DNA from: Paramicrobacterium fandaimingii
GTDB lineage: Bacteria; Actinomycetota; Actinomycetes; Actinomycetales; Microbacteriaceae
Direction of reading: 5' to 3'
DNA length: 64,000 nt
Assembly: GCF_011751745.2 (NCBI RefSeq)
Contig: NZ_CP061170.1
Coordinates: 806,001-870,000, forward strand
The position numbers were made by a program, and so were the translations under genes. The notes beneath the pieces were generated by a model that was given only the letters and a program-made list of their open reading frames with translations, was not told the DNA's origin and did no database searches. The number at the start of each line of letters is the position of its first letter. Positions within the stretch are counted from its first letter, which is position 1. Positions 19,908 to 29,676 of the stretch are shown piece after piece.

Positions 19908-20755
19908 TACGGCCGCTTCGCCGCTCGATCTACAAATCGCCAGCCCAACTGCGTCTGATGATCGAGCCGGGTCTGCTGACGGCTCGTGCTCTCGCGGCGG
20001 CCTGCGCTGCTGTGCGGCCGGGCGTGACGACGGCAGAGATCGACAGCATCGCCGAGAACGTGATTATCGCGGGCGGAGGCACGCCGAATTTCAAGATGGA
20101 GCGCGGCTACCACCACACGCTGTGCGTATCGGTGAACGACGAGGTCGTGCACGGCATCCCCGGTGACCGGGTGATCGAGGCTGGCGACATCGTGTCAATC
20201 GACTGCGGGGCCGAGGTCGGCGGCTGGCACGGCGACTCCGCCGCAACCGTCGTCGTGCCCGATGCGGAGCGCCCCGACATCGTCGACGCACGTGAGCGGC
20301 TTTCTGCGGCGACACAGGGGTCGATGTGGGCGGGCATCGCTCGGCTCGCCTCGGCAACGCACCTGAACGAGGTCGGCGACGGCGTGCAGAGCTACATCGA
20401 AGCGAACACCGATGCGCACGGGCGCGAGTATGGAATCATCGAGGACTACATCGGGCACGGCATCGGCCGCTCGATGCACGAAGACCCGCCCGTGTTCAAC
20501 TACCGCGTGCAGATGCAGGGCCCGGCTGTGAAGTCAGGGCTTGTCGTTGCGATCGAACCGATGATGGTCGAGGGATCGCCCGACACCGAGGTTCGCGACG
20601 ACGAATGGACTGTTGCGACCGTCGATGGCGGAGCCGCGGCACACTGGGAACACAGCATTGCCGTGCATGCGGGCGGCATCTGGGTGCTCACGGCCGAAGA
20701 CGGAGGAGCGGCCGGTCTTGCATCATTTGGCGTCACGCCGACGCCCGTCGCCTGA
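19904..20755 (+). CDS. map: Type I methionine aminopeptidase
   Basis: Removes the N-terminal methionine from new proteins and needs two divalent metal ions. The 283-residue product has the ligand set of the family: two Asp in [19 protein letters not shown], His in [13 protein letters not shown], Glu in [10 protein letters not shown] and Glu in WEHSIAV. The first residues ([19 protein letters not shown]) are typical of actinobacterial MetAPs. The TTG start overlaps the adk stop codon. infA usually follows; here an aminotransferase and the mannitol block intervene. Confidence 0.95.
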   Translation: MIRPLRRSIYKSPAQLRLMIEPGLLTARALAAACAAVRPGVTTAEIDSIAENVIIAGGGTPNFKMERGYHHTLCVSVNDEVVHGIPGDRVIEAGDIVSIDCGAEVGGWHGDSAATVVVPDAERPDIVDARERLSAATQGSMWAGIARLASATHLNEVGDGVQSYIEANTDAHGREYGIIEDYIGHGIGRSMHEDPPVFNYRVQMQGPAVKSGLVVAIEPMMVEGSPDTEVRDDEWTVATVDGGAAAHWEHSIAVHAGGIWVLTAEDGGAAGLASFGVTPTPVA

Positions 20756-20767
20756 ACCTCGACACGG

Positions 20768-20773
20768 TATCGT
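20768..20773 (+). promoter_or_regulatory. Candidate leaderless -10 box of the class IV aminotransferase
   Basis: TATCGT lies exactly 12 bases before the ATG at 20780. No Shine-Dalgarno sequence is visible, so a leaderless transcript is likely. Confidence 0.45.
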
Positions 20774-20779
20774 CGGGTC

Positions 20780-21655
20780 ATGACCGTCGTGTTTCTGATC
20801 ACCCCGCAGGATCGTGCGGACACGGGTGGTGACTTCGACACTCTGCTCACCCCGGTGCATCCGGATGCTGCGGCGCTGAGCGTCTTCGATGCCGGTGCTG
20901 CGCGAGGCGACGGTGTGTTCGAAACCATCGGCGTGAACGCCGGCAGCGCGAGAAAGCCGGGCCCGCACCTCGCCAGGCTGGCAGCATCCGCCCGCATCAT
21001 GGACCTTCCCGAACCGCACACCGAGCAGTGGATGCACGCGATCGAACGGGTTGTCAGCATGATGGATCCGGAGCGCGGGGGAGTGATCCGGCTCGTGATC
21101 ACGCGCGGAACTCCGCAATCGTCGCCCACCTGCTGGATCACAGGGCAGGAGACCCCGGCCGACGTGCGCGAGCGTGACCACGGCGTGAGCGTCGTGCTGC
21201 TCGACCGCGGCTGGCCCATCGACATCGCCGAGAGGGCACCGTGGATGCTGGCTGGTGCGAAGACGCTCTCGTACGCACCAAACATGGCAGCGCTGCGTGA
21301 GGCCAGGCGGCGCGGCGCCGATGACGTCGTGTTCACCTCCCTCGAGGGTTACGCGCTCGAGGGGCCCACGTCGTCGCTCATCATCCGAACCGGAGTGCAG
21401 CTCGTCACCCCGACGTCCGGCGACGGCAACCTGCCGGGCACAACGCAGCAGGAGCTCTTCGATTGGGCAGAGCACAACGGCTTCAGAACGCAGTCGCGCC
21501 GCGTGCGCGCCGAAGAAGTGCGCACGGCGGATGCGGCCTGGCTGGTGTCGAGCGTGCGCCTCGTCGTGCCGATCACCGCTGTCGATGGGCACATCATGCA
21601 GCGCGACGCCGACCTTTCGGCGCGCATGAACGAGCATCTGCTCGCCCTGGGATGA
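20780..21655 (+). CDS. pabC: Class IV aminotransferase / aminodeoxychorismate lyase
   Basis: A fold-type IV PLP enzyme of 291 residues. The lysine that binds PLP is Lys161 in GAKTLSYAPN, and the phosphate-binding part includes EGPTSSLII. The early segment AARGDGVFETIGV is the usual substrate-side motif. The best match by pattern is 4-amino-4-deoxychorismate lyase (folate pathway), but branched-chain or D-amino-acid aminotransferases share the same motifs. No pabA/pabB neighbour is present to settle this. Confidence 0.75.
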   Translation: MTVVFLITPQDRADTGGDFDTLLTPVHPDAAALSVFDAGAARGDGVFETIGVNAGSARKPGPHLARLAASARIMDLPEPHTEQWMHAIERVVSMMDPERGGVIRLVITRGTPQSSPTCWITGQETPADVRERDHGVSVVLLDRGWPIDIAERAPWMLAGAKTLSYAPNMAALREARRRGADDVVFTSLEGYALEGPTSSLIIRTGVQLVTPTSGDGNLPGTTQQELFDWAEHNGFRTQSRRVRAEEVRTADAAWLVSSVRLVVPITAVDGHIMQRDADLSARMNEHLLALG

Positions 21656-21679
21656 CCGGGCTCACGGCCGCGGGTGAGG

Positions 21680-23593
21680 TCAGCTGTCCATCGTGCGAAC
21701 GAGCGCGTCGATGAACGCGCTGAACGTGCGGCCGCCGCGCACGATGCTCGCCACGTCGTCGCGCTCGGAGAATACCTCGACGAACTGGTCGAACACCTCC
21801 TGAAACTGCGCACGGCCGTCTGCGCTGAACGCGATGAGCGCGACCACGTTCACGCGGCCATCGCCCCAGGGCATGCTTCGCTCGTTGACGGCGATTGCGA
21901 TCGACGTACGGCTCGCCGTCATCTCCATCGCGTGCGGAACGGCGAGCATGTCGGTGAACGCCGTCGATGACATGCGCTCGCGTTCGATCGCGGCGTCGAT
22001 GTATGCCTCGTCGATGACGCCGAGCCGCTGCATCCGCTCGCCGAGCAGGCGGATCAGCGCCTCTTCGCTCTCTGCCTCGACGTCACGCAGAAAGAGCCGC
22101 TCATCAAGGTATCGCAGCAGCTGGTCGCGCATTGAGGCGCGCCGGGCAAGGCGTCGCACGCGACTGAGCGCCGAGCGCACCCGATCGACGTCGCCCGGGC
22201 TCAAAAACGGCTGAATGCGCACGATGTTCTCGGCGGGAACGGGCGGCTCGAGCGTCGTGAGCACGAGGTCGGCGTCGAGGTGATCCCACGGCACATCGGT
22301 GCGTGTGATGACGCGTGTGACGGTGAGAGCATCGCCAAGCGTCTGGACGATGCGGTCGGCGAGCGTCGCCTGCAGGTCGTAGTAGTTGGGGCAGACGAGA
22401 ACGCATGTCGCCAGGTCATCTCGACGTGTCTGCTGCTGGAGGTGAGCGCCGATGTGCATGGCGATGTAGGCGATCTCGTCGTCGTTCACCACGATTCCGC
22501 GCGCATCGTGAAGCCCGCTCGCGATGAACACGGCGAGCTCGTAGATCATCGGGTACGCGGTCTTCAGAGACGTCGTCAGCGGATTGCGCGAGTACGCCTG
22601 ATCCTCAGCGCGTTCGAGCAGGTTGCTCACGTGTACGGTGAGCCGGGTGAGAAAATCGACGTCCGAAAGGTCGACGAGGTACTCCTCGCTTGCACGTTCG
22701 GCAATGGAGCGCACCGTTGCGTATTCGTCTGGAGTAAAGTACTCCGATGCGATCGTGGCAGCGGCATCTGGTCGCGGCGCGACGGCGCGGGTGGAGAGCA
22801 GGTAGGCGATATAGCCAATGTCGGCCTCACCGAGCGGATCGGAAAAATGCGTGAGCGACAAGTCGCGCACGACGTCGCGCAGCTCAGCATCCGTTCCCGT
22901 GTCACGCCCCTGACTCTCGACGGGAGCGCTCTTTCCCGCACGGTCTGCGGCGATCGCGATGTGCAGAAGCACGTTGTCCATGCCGTAGTCGTTGATGTAG
23001 TACCCGCGGGTCTGCAGCGCCTCGATGAGATCGGTCTTGAACGAGCCGAGGCTCTCAGACTCGAACTCGCGCTGAATCGCATCGAGCTGCGCCATGCCGT
23101 GCGTCGTCTCGTCGCGGAACAGCCGAGAGAGCAGGCGCCGTCTGGCCAGCTCAGACCCGCGCAGGGCGACCCGGCCGCCTGAGCGCGCCAGCGTCAGACC
23201 CGTGTCGGCGATCAGAGCGCGAACGCGCGACAGATCGGTTTCAAGCGTCGAGTCGCTGATGAACAAGGCGCTCGCCGTCTCGTAGACGTCAAATCCGTCT
23301 GCCTCATCAACGAGCAGCCGCACAACGCGGTGAAGCCGTTCCCTCGGTGTGCCGTCGTCTGCCGACGTGCCCACTGCGCTGAGGTAGGCGGCGTACGCAT
23401 CGCGACCGAGCCGATACCCCTCCGGGCTCGATTCGATGATGGGCAGCGGGTGCGCCTTCGCCTTGAGCGCGGCGATATAGGTGCGGATGCTGCGATCACT
23501 CACGCCGAGCGCGTCGGCCAGGTCTCCCGCGGTCTGTGAGCCGTTCGAGCGCACGAGCTGCTCAAGCAGCTGGCTGTGTCGATCGGTGCTCAC
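21680..23593 (-). CDS. mtlR: BglG/MtlR-type PTS-regulated transcriptional activator
   Basis: A 637-residue modular regulator. Order: N-terminal helix-turn-helix (about 5-45), second HTH-like part (about 85-125), two PRD domains (about 185-275 and 300-392; phospho-acceptor candidates H211, H321, H380), an EIIB-like domain (about 395-490, cysteines 397 and 401), and an EIIA-like domain (about 500-637, with AVPHAMEM). Such proteins activate mannitol or other sugar operons and are tuned by phosphorylation from HPr and EII proteins. It is transcribed away from the IIB-ptsH-ptsI-mtl genes. AAAGGAGAACC lies before the start. Confidence 0.85.
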   Translation of the reverse strand: MSTDRHSQLLEQLVRSNGSQTAGDLADALGVSDRSIRTYIAALKAKAHPLPIIESSPEGYRLGRDAYAAYLSAVGTSADDGTPRERLHRVVRLLVDEADGFDVYETASALFISDSTLETDLSRVRALIADTGLTLARSGGRVALRGSELARRRLLSRLFRDETTHGMAQLDAIQREFESESLGSFKTDLIEALQTRGYYINDYGMDNVLLHIAIAADRAGKSAPVESQGRDTGTDAELRDVVRDLSLTHFSDPLGEADIGYIAYLLSTRAVAPRPDAAATIASEYFTPDEYATVRSIAERASEEYLVDLSDVDFLTRLTVHVSNLLERAEDQAYSRNPLTTSLKTAYPMIYELAVFIASGLHDARGIVVNDDEIAYIAMHIGAHLQQQTRRDDLATCVLVCPNYYDLQATLADRIVQTLGDALTVTRVITRTDVPWDHLDADLVLTTLEPPVPAENIVRIQPFLSPGDVDRVRSALSRVRRLARRASMRDQLLRYLDERLFLRDVEAESEEALIRLLGERMQRLGVIDEAYIDAAIERERMSSTAFTDMLAVPHAMEMTASRTSIAIAVNERSMPWGDGRVNVVALIAFSADGRAQFQEVFDQFVEVFSERDDVASIVRGGRTFSAFIDALVRTMDS

Positions 23594-23671
23594 GGTTCTC
23601 CTTTGGCGGGGCTCGTCTACGAGTCAACCAGTCTTCCCCGCGCTCGCGAAGCAATTTTAACAATCGACAGA

Positions 23672-23689
23672 CTTCCGCCCGGGCGGAAG
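23672..23689. promoter_or_regulatory. 18-bp perfect palindrome in the mtlR-IIB divergent region
   Basis: CTTCCGCCCGGGCGGAAG is a perfect palindrome in the 141-base gap between the regulator and the IIB gene. It is a plausible operator for the MtlR-type activator or the stem of a leader hairpin; the sequence alone cannot choose. Confidence 0.4.
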
Positions 23690-23734
23690 CGCCTCTGCTG
23701 GCCGCCGCCCGTGCGGTTGGGCAGACTCGATGGC

Positions 23735-24046
23735 ATGCGGATCATCGTTGTATGCGGAGCGGGGGCGTCGTCGACGTTTGTCGCCCTGCGTGTGCGGCGG
23801 TCCGCGGTATCCCGCGGGCTTGACGTCACGGCGAAGGCAGTCGCCCTCGACAACGTCGACGATGCGCTCACCGACGCCGATGTTCTGCTGGTCGGAGCTC
23901 ATCTCACCGAGAGCGCGACGGGCCTTGAGCGCGCGGCGAAGAGCGCGGGGGCTGCGCTCGCCGTGATGCCCGAGTCGGTGTTCACCGCGCCGACGGGCGA
24001 CGAGGCGCTCGACCTTGCGCTCTCCGCGGCAGGAGCGGGCTCATGA
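23735..24046 (+). CDS. Small stand-alone PTS EIIB-like protein
   Basis: A 103-residue protein beginning MRIIVVCGAGASSTFVALRV. Cys7 in CGAGASS matches the phosphorylated cysteine loop of lactose/cellobiose-type IIB domains. A longer upstream reading (to 23576) is rejected because it would run through the divergent control region. No matching IIC or IIA of that family lies nearby, so its sugar is unknown. Its position between the regulator and HPr suggests it either belongs to a distant transporter or relays phosphate to the regulator. Confidence 0.7.
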   Translation: MRIIVVCGAGASSTFVALRVRRSAVSRGLDVTAKAVALDNVDDALTDADVLLVGAHLTESATGLERAAKSAGAALAVMPESVFTAPTGDEALDLALSAAGAGS

Positions 24047-24047
24047 C

Positions 24048-24064
24048 GGCACAATCGTTGTGCC
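24048..24064. promoter_or_regulatory. Hairpin between IIB and ptsH
   Basis: GGCACAA (24048-24054) and TTGTGCC (24058-24064) pair perfectly around TCG. A weak promoter may follow: TTGTGC (24058), 18 bases, TATGGT (24082-24087). ptsH could thus be transcribed separately from the IIB gene. Confidence 0.35.
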
Positions 24065-24122
24065 CGCGCACACACTCAGACTATGGTGACAATCACAGCC
24101 CGCGGCGACGGAGGAGGACCAC

Positions 24123-24389
24123 ATGGTGGAACGGAACATCAGAATCGGATCGTCGCATGGGCTGCATGCTCGACCGGCCAAGCTCTTCACCCAGGCTGCG
24201 GCGTCGAGCGGCGCGAGCGTCACTCTTCGAAAAGGTGACAAGTCGGTCAATGCCGCGAGCATTCTGGGAGTCATCTCGCTCGGCGTCGACCACGGTGACG
24301 AGGTCACGCTCTCGGTCGAGGGAGATGATGCTGAGCGCATTTTGGGCGAGCTCGAGGAGCAGCTCGTCACCGATCACGACGAGGCCTGA
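24123..24389 (+). CDS. ptsH: Phosphocarrier protein HPr
   Basis: HPr takes phosphate from enzyme I and passes it to sugar-specific EIIA proteins. The 88-residue product has His15 in GLHARPA and Ser46 in NAASILGVISLG, the site of regulatory phosphorylation in Gram-positive bacteria. GGAGGACCAC lies upstream. It sits directly before ptsI. Confidence 0.95.
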   Translation: MVERNIRIGSSHGLHARPAKLFTQAAASSGASVTLRKGDKSVNAASILGVISLGVDHGDEVTLSVEGDDAERILGELEEQLVTDHDEA

Positions 24390-24431
24390 CCGCACAATGC
24401 GTGCGGCCTCGCGAATACGAGGAGGTCGCTG

Positions 24432-26099
24432 ATGGAGTTCACGGGAACAGGGATCGGTCAAGGAGTCGCCGTCGGAACGACGGTGCGCATGCCCGACCCT
24501 TTGCCTGAGCCGGCCGCTGAGGCCAGCACGCGCACGCCCGCAGAGGAAGCGGAACGTGCAGGCGCATCGATGTCTGCCGTGGCGCGTGATCTCGAGCAGC
24601 GCGGCGAGAAAGCCGGCGGAACAGCGAGCGACGTGCTCGAGGCGCAGGCGATGATGGCTGAAGACCCGTCGCTCATGGAACTCGTCACCCAGGCGACGGA
24701 TGCTGGAAAGACGGCGGAACGCGCGGTGTACGAGGCTTTCGCGTCGTTCCGCGACCAGCTGGCGGCCATGGGGGGCTATCTCGGCGAGAGAGCAGCCGAC
24801 CTCGACGACGTCTCACAGCGGGTGATCGCACACCTCGGCGGCGTGTCCGCGCCCGGCGTGCCGCAGCCGGACGAGCCGTTTGTGCTGCTCGCCCGCGATC
24901 TCGCACCGGCCGACACAGCGCTTCTCGATCTCGACAAGGTGCTCGCCCTCGTGACAAGCGACGGCGGACCCACCTCGCACACCGCAATCCTCGCCCGCGA
25001 GAAGTCCATTGTTGCCATCGTCGGAACGGCAGACGCCCTCACGATCGACGACGGAACGACGGTTGTCGTCGATGCGGCAGCGGGAACGGTGACAACAGAC
25101 CCCTCAGCGGATGCTGTCGCCGACGCACGTGCGCGCATCGCTGCACGCGAGCAGACCGCATCCGCCCCGATCACTCCAGGCGCGCTCGCCGACGGCACAG
25201 CCATTCCGCTGCTTGCCAACCTCGGCTCAGGGGATGGTGCCGAGCACGCCGTCGAACTCGGCGCTGAGGGCGTCGGTCTCTTTCGCACCGAGTTTCTGTT
25301 TCTTGACGCGGGCGACACGGCCCCGAGCGTTGAGGAGCAGACCGAGCACTATGTGCGGGTGCTCTCGGCGTTCCCCGGCAAAAAAGTAACAGTGCGGGTC
25401 CTCGATGCGGGCGCCGATAAGCCGCTTCCTTTTCTCAATGATGCGCACGAGCAGAACCCGGCGCTCGGGCTTCGCGGCCTGCGGGCGCTGCGTGCGCGGG
25501 AAGACATTCTGCGCGACCAGCTCGCGGCGCTTGCCGCGGCCGACGCCCAGACCGAGGCAGACCTCTGGGTGATGGCGCCCATGGTGTCCACCGTCGAAGA
25601 GACCGAGTACTTTGTGCGGCTCGCACGCGAGTTCGGAATCACGACCGCGGGAATCATGGTGGAGGTTCCCTCCATCGCGCTGCTGGCCGGGCAGGCTCTC
25701 GCGGTGAGCGACTTCGCCTCGATCGGCACGAACGACCTCACCCAGTACACGCTCGCGGCCGACCGCCTTCTCGGCACGGTGGCGAGTTTTCAGGACCCGT
25801 GGCACCCAGCAGTGCTCCGACTGATCGGCGACGTCGGTCAGGCCGGTGCCGCCGCGGGAAAACCAGTGGGAATCTGCGGCGAGGCTGCGGCGGACCCACT
25901 GCTCGCCGTCGTGCTCGTGGGGCTCGGCGCAACAACCCTCTCCATGTCGCCGTCGGCGCTCGCCGACGTTCGACTCTCGCTCGCGCAATTCGACAGCAAC
26001 GCTGCGCGACGACTGGCACAGCTCGCGCTCGGCGCGGCGGATGCGGCCTCGGCCCGAACCGCCGTCACCGACGCGGCATCCTCTCTACAGAAAGAGTGA
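24432..26099 (+). CDS. ptsI: PTS enzyme I (phosphoenolpyruvate-protein phosphotransferase)
   Basis: Starts the sugar phosphotransferase relay by taking phosphate from phosphoenolpyruvate. The 555-residue product has the phosphorylated His183 in GGPTSHTAILARE, the PEP-binding barrel with GLFRTEFLFLD and TNDLTQYTLAADR, and Cys482 in GICGEAAADP. The length fits the family. Its placement directly before mtlA suggests a joint operon of general and mannitol-specific PTS genes. Confidence 0.96.
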   Translation: MEFTGTGIGQGVAVGTTVRMPDPLPEPAAEASTRTPAEEAERAGASMSAVARDLEQRGEKAGGTASDVLEAQAMMAEDPSLMELVTQATDAGKTAERAVYEAFASFRDQLAAMGGYLGERAADLDDVSQRVIAHLGGVSAPGVPQPDEPFVLLARDLAPADTALLDLDKVLALVTSDGGPTSHTAILAREKSIVAIVGTADALTIDDGTTVVVDAAAGTVTTDPSADAVADARARIAAREQTASAPITPGALADGTAIPLLANLGSGDGAEHAVELGAEGVGLFRTEFLFLDAGDTAPSVEEQTEHYVRVLSAFPGKKVTVRVLDAGADKPLPFLNDAHEQNPALGLRGLRALRAREDILRDQLAALAAADAQTEADLWVMAPMVSTVEETEYFVRLAREFGITTAGIMVEVPSIALLAGQALAVSDFASIGTNDLTQYTLAADRLLGTVASFQDPWHPAVLRLIGDVGQAGAAAGKPVGICGEAAADPLLAVVLVGLGATTLSMSPSALADVRLSLAQFDSNAARRLAQLALGAADAASARTAVTDAASSLQKE

Positions 26100-26104
26100 T
26101 CACA

Positions 26105-27655
26105 ATGACGACGACGTCCGACACAGCAAAGAAGGGCGGAGTGCGCGTTCGCGTCCAGCGATTCGGCACCTTCCTCTCGGGCATGGTCATGCCCAACATC
26201 GGGGCCTTCATCGCCTGGGGTCTCATTACGGCATTCTTCATCGAGACCGGGTGGACGCCCGTGCCGCAGCTCGGCGGCTTCCCGAGTGCAGACGGCACCG
26301 AGCACGTCGGCCTCGTCGGCCCGATGATCACCTACATGCTCCCGCTGCTGCTCGCCTACACGGGCGGCAAGATGGTCTACGACGTGCGCGGAGGCGTTAT
26401 CGGCGTCATCGCCACGATGGGTGTCATCATCGGCAGCGACGTGCCGATGTTCATCGGCGCCATGATCATGGGCCCGCTCGCCGCGTGGCTCATGAAGAAG
26501 GTCGACTCGATCTGGGAAGACAAGATCAAGGCCGGCTTCGAGATGCTCGTCAACAACTTCTCCTCCGGCATCCTCGGTGGCCTTCTCGCCCTCGGTGGTT
26601 TCTTCGGCATCGCGCCGCTGGTCACCGGCCTGAGCCACGCGCTCGAGGCCGGCGTCGGCTGGCTCGTCAACCTGCACCTGCTTCCCCTTGCGAGCATTCT
26701 CGTTGAGCCGGGCAAAGTGCTGTTTCTCAACAACGCCATCAACCACGGCGTCTTCACGCCGCTCGGTGTCGAGCAGGTGACAGAGCAGGGCAAGTCGATT
26801 CTGTTTCTCATCGAGGCGAACCCCGGCCCCGGCGTCGGCATCCTGCTTGCATTCATGTTCTTCGGCGTGGGCATGTCGAAGGCAAGCGCGCCGGGCGCAG
26901 CGATCATTCAGTTCTTCGGCGGCATCCACGAGATCTACTTTCCGTACGTGCTCATGAAGCCGATGATCATCATCGCGGCCATCGCCGGAGGCATGACGGG
27001 GGTCGCGATCAACGCGGCGTTCCAGACGGGGCTTCGCGCACCGGCCTCTCCGGGCAGCATCATCGCCGTGCTCATTCAGACGGCGCCAGACAGCTACGTC
27101 GGTGTGATTCTCTCGGTCATCGGTGCCGCAGCGGTGTCGTTCACCATTTCGGCGATCATTCTTCGGGCATCGCGCAAGCGCGATCTCGCGAGTGAGAACG
27201 CCGGTGACCTCAGCGACGCCATTGCAAAGACCGAGGCGAACAAGGGCAAGAAGTCAAGCGTTCTCGGCACCATGGGAGGCGAGACGGATGCTGCGGCGCA
27301 GGCCGACAACGCAACAACGACGGACACCCGCCCGATCAGCAACATCGTGTTCGCGTGCGATGCCGGAATGGGCTCAAGCGCCATGGGAGCATCCGTTCTG
27401 CGCAACAAGCTGAAGAAGGCCGGTGTCACCGATGTGAAGGTGACGAACCAGGCAATCGCCAACCTGACCGGTGACGCAGACCTCATCGTGACGCAAAATG
27501 AACTCACGGACCGCGCGAAGCAGAAGTCGCCGAACTCCATTCACGTGTCCGTCGACAACTTCATGAACAGCCCGAGGTACGAAGAAGTCGTGCAGCGGGT
27601 TGCCGAGAGCAAGGGAACCGAAAGCACGGAGACCTCAGAGGGGGAGCAGCAATGA
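26105..27655 (+). CDS. mtlA: PTS mannitol-specific transporter EIICB
   Basis: Imports mannitol and phosphorylates it to mannitol 1-phosphate. The 516-residue product has an N-terminal membrane EIIC domain (about 15-350; NNAINHGVF and GGIHEIYFPYVLMKP are the family marks) and a C-terminal EIIB domain (about 410-500) with the phosphorylated Cys418 in ACDAGMGSS. A linker rich in Ala, Lys and Glu joins them. The EIIA part is a separate gene (mtlF). The start at 26105 is chosen over a frame that would run back through ptsI. Confidence 0.95.
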   Translation: MTTTSDTAKKGGVRVRVQRFGTFLSGMVMPNIGAFIAWGLITAFFIETGWTPVPQLGGFPSADGTEHVGLVGPMITYMLPLLLAYTGGKMVYDVRGGVIGVIATMGVIIGSDVPMFIGAMIMGPLAAWLMKKVDSIWEDKIKAGFEMLVNNFSSGILGGLLALGGFFGIAPLVTGLSHALEAGVGWLVNLHLLPLASILVEPGKVLFLNNAINHGVFTPLGVEQVTEQGKSILFLIEANPGPGVGILLAFMFFGVGMSKASAPGAAIIQFFGGIHEIYFPYVLMKPMIIIAAIAGGMTGVAINAAFQTGLRAPASPGSIIAVLIQTAPDSYVGVILSVIGAAAVSFTISAIILRASRKRDLASENAGDLSDAIAKTEANKGKKSSVLGTMGGETDAAAQADNATTTDTRPISNIVFACDAGMGSSAMGASVLRNKLKKAGVTDVKVTNQAIANLTGDADLIVTQNELTDRAKQKSPNSIHVSVDNFMNSPRYEEVVQRVAESKGTESTETSEGEQQ

Positions 27656-28092
27656 GCAGCGAGATTCTGACGGTGGGCAATGTGGTGGCAGCGGGAAGTG
27701 CCACGACCCGCGACGACGCGATCGCCGAGGCAGGCCGCGTGCTCGTGGCCGCGGGCGCGGTAACCGATGCCTACGTCGACGCCATGCGCGAGCGCGAAGA
27801 GACAGTCTCGACATACATGGGCAACTACCTGGCCATTCCGCACGGAACCAACGAGGCGAAGAACGAGATCAAGGCCTCAGCGCTCTCTCTCATCCGCTAT
27901 ATGAACCCCATCGACTGGGACGGCGAGGAGGTGCGCTTCGTCGTCGGCATCGCCGGTGTCGAGAACGAGCACCTCGAGATTCTGTCGAAGATCGCCATCG
28001 TGTTCTCCGAAGAGGAATCGGTTCAGCAGCTGATTGACGCGCCAGACGCCGGCGCGCTCTACACGCTGCTCGAGGAGGTAAACGACCAATGA
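27652..28092 (+). CDS. mtlF: PTS mannitol EIIA component
   Basis: Carries phosphate from HPr to the EIIB domain of MtlA. The 146-residue product has the family block [15 protein letters not shown]; the phosphorylated histidine is His64. It overlaps mtlA before and mtlD after by four bases each, so the three are translated together. Confidence 0.95.
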   Translation: MSSEILTVGNVVAAGSATTRDDAIAEAGRVLVAAGAVTDAYVDAMREREETVSTYMGNYLAIPHGTNEAKNEIKASALSLIRYMNPIDWDGEEVRFVVGIAGVENEHLEILSKIAIVFSEEESVQQLIDAPDAGALYTLLEEVNDQ

Positions 28093-29234
28093 AGGCAGTT
28101 CACTTCGGGGCAGGAAACATCGGCCGCGGCTTCATCGGACTACTGCTGCACGATGCCGGGTATGACGTTGTCTTCTCCGACGTGAACCCCGAGCTGATCG
28201 ATGCGCTTGCGCACGCGGACAGCTATACGGTGCATGAAGTCGGTGACGGCGGCACCGAGCGTGTCGTCACCGGCTTCAGCGCCGTCAACTCGGCGGAAGA
28301 TGAAGAGCGGCTCGTTGCCGAGCTGGCGACGGCCGACATCATTACAACGGCCGTCGGGCCGAACGTGCTGCGGTTCATCGCCCCCGCGATAGCCAAGGGG
28401 CTCGCGGCTCGCAGCGACGATCTCGCTCCCGCAGCGGTCATGGCCTGCGAGAACGCCATTGGCGCGACAGACACGTTGCGCGCGCACGTGCATGAGAACG
28501 CGGGTGCGGAGTGGGGCGAGATCGCGCAGAGAGCGGTCTTTGCGAACACGGCGGTCGACCGCATCGTGCCCACGCAGTCCGCCGACGCCGGAATCGACGT
28601 GACTGTCGAGGCATTCTACGAGTGGGTCATTGAGCGCGCGCCGTTCACCGGCGCCGAGCCCCCGCTGCCCGGCGCGCATTTCGTCGACGAGCTCGCGCCG
28701 TACATTGAGCGCAAGCTCTTCACCGTGAACACGGGCCACGCGACGACTGCCTACTTCGGCTTTCTCGCCGGGCACGAGAAAATCGCGGATGCTGCCGCCG
28801 ACCCGCTCGTGCAGGAGAAAGTTCGCCGAGCGCTCGAAGAGACATCTGACTACCTCGTCACCGTGCACGGTCTCGACGTTCACGAGCAGACGGTGTACCG
28901 CGAGAAGATTCTGTCGCGCTTCACAAACGACCATCTTCCCGACACCGTCCAGCGCGTCGGGCGCGAGCCGCTGCGCAAGCTCAGCCGCCACGAGCGCTTC
29001 ATCGGGCCGGCGGCCGCGATCGCCGAGCGCGGAAACGCGCCCGATGCGCTCGTCGACGCGATCGGCGCTGCGCTGCAGTTTCACGTCCCAGACGACGCGC
29101 AGAGCCAGGAGATGGCCGAGCTGCTCGAGACGCTCGAGCCGGCCGAGTTCACCGCGCAGGTCACAGGGCTTGAGCCGGGGCATCCGCTCTTCGAACGCAT
29201 TCGCGCCGAGGTTGCCGCCGTCACACGCACGTGA
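28089..29234 (+). CDS. mtlD: Mannitol-1-phosphate 5-dehydrogenase
   Basis: Oxidises mannitol 1-phosphate to fructose 6-phosphate with NAD. The 381-residue product begins [17 protein letters not shown], the N-terminal NAD-binding glycine motif, and has [11 protein letters not shown] and the C-terminal helical domain with [16 protein letters not shown]. It ends the mannitol operon; about 135 bases later comes infA. Confidence 0.96.
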   Translation: MKAVHFGAGNIGRGFIGLLLHDAGYDVVFSDVNPELIDALAHADSYTVHEVGDGGTERVVTGFSAVNSAEDEERLVAELATADIITTAVGPNVLRFIAPAIAKGLAARSDDLAPAAVMACENAIGATDTLRAHVHENAGAEWGEIAQRAVFANTAVDRIVPTQSADAGIDVTVEAFYEWVIERAPFTGAEPPLPGAHFVDELAPYIERKLFTVNTGHATTAYFGFLAGHEKIADAAADPLVQEKVRRALEETSDYLVTVHGLDVHEQTVYREKILSRFTNDHLPDTVQRVGREPLRKLSRHERFIGPAAAIAERGNAPDALVDAIGAALQFHVPDDAQSQEMAELLETLEPAEFTAQVTGLEPGHPLFERIRAEVAAVTRT

Positions 29235-29269
29235 TCAAATCTCGACTGGCGAAGCAGAGCTTTATCACA

Positions 29270-29290
29270 TAAGATAATTCGTTGGTGCAT
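29270..29290 (+). promoter_or_regulatory. infA promoter -10 region
   Basis: TAAGAT (29270-29275) is followed after three bases by TCGTTGGTGC, the same ten bases that follow the rplM -10 box at the same distance. No strong -35 box is seen 17-18 bases upstream. The match to the rplM promoter is the main support. Confidence 0.5.
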
Positions 29291-29370
29291 TGTGCACGCT
29301 ACAGGCGTGTTCCGTCCGCATCGAAATCCAACGCACGACCAGTGCGACGAACCTGAGCGACAGTGAGGCT

Positions 29371-29592
29371 ATGGCCAAAAAAGACGGTGTCATCGAGATC
29401 GAAGGAGCCGTGATCGAAGCGCTGCCCAACGCGATGTTCCGCGTTGAGCTGAGCAATGGTCACAAGGTGCTTGCCCATATTTCGGGCAAGATGCGCCAGC
29501 ACTACATCCGCATCCTCCCGGAGGACCGCGTGATCGTTGAGCTGACCCCTTACGACCTGACCCGCGGCCGGATCGTCTACCGCTACAAGTAA
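29371..29592 (+). CDS. infA: Translation initiation factor IF-1
   Basis: IF-1 binds the ribosomal A site during initiation. The 73-residue product begins [20 protein letters not shown] and ends RGRIVYRYK, the classic length and ends of this OB-fold protein. The ATG at 29371 is preferred to upstream in-frame codons, which precede the conserved core. It heads the alpha operon. Confidence 0.97.
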   Translation: MAKKDGVIEIEGAVIEALPNAMFRVELSNGHKVLAHISGKMRQHYIRILPEDRVIVELTPYDLTRGRIVYRYK

Positions 29593-29676
29593 GTCGCGCT
29601 GTAAGTAACGGTTGAGCTCTGCCACGCCCTGCAGTGTGGATGGCTCTTCACGAGGACAGCGAATCGAAGGAAGAAC

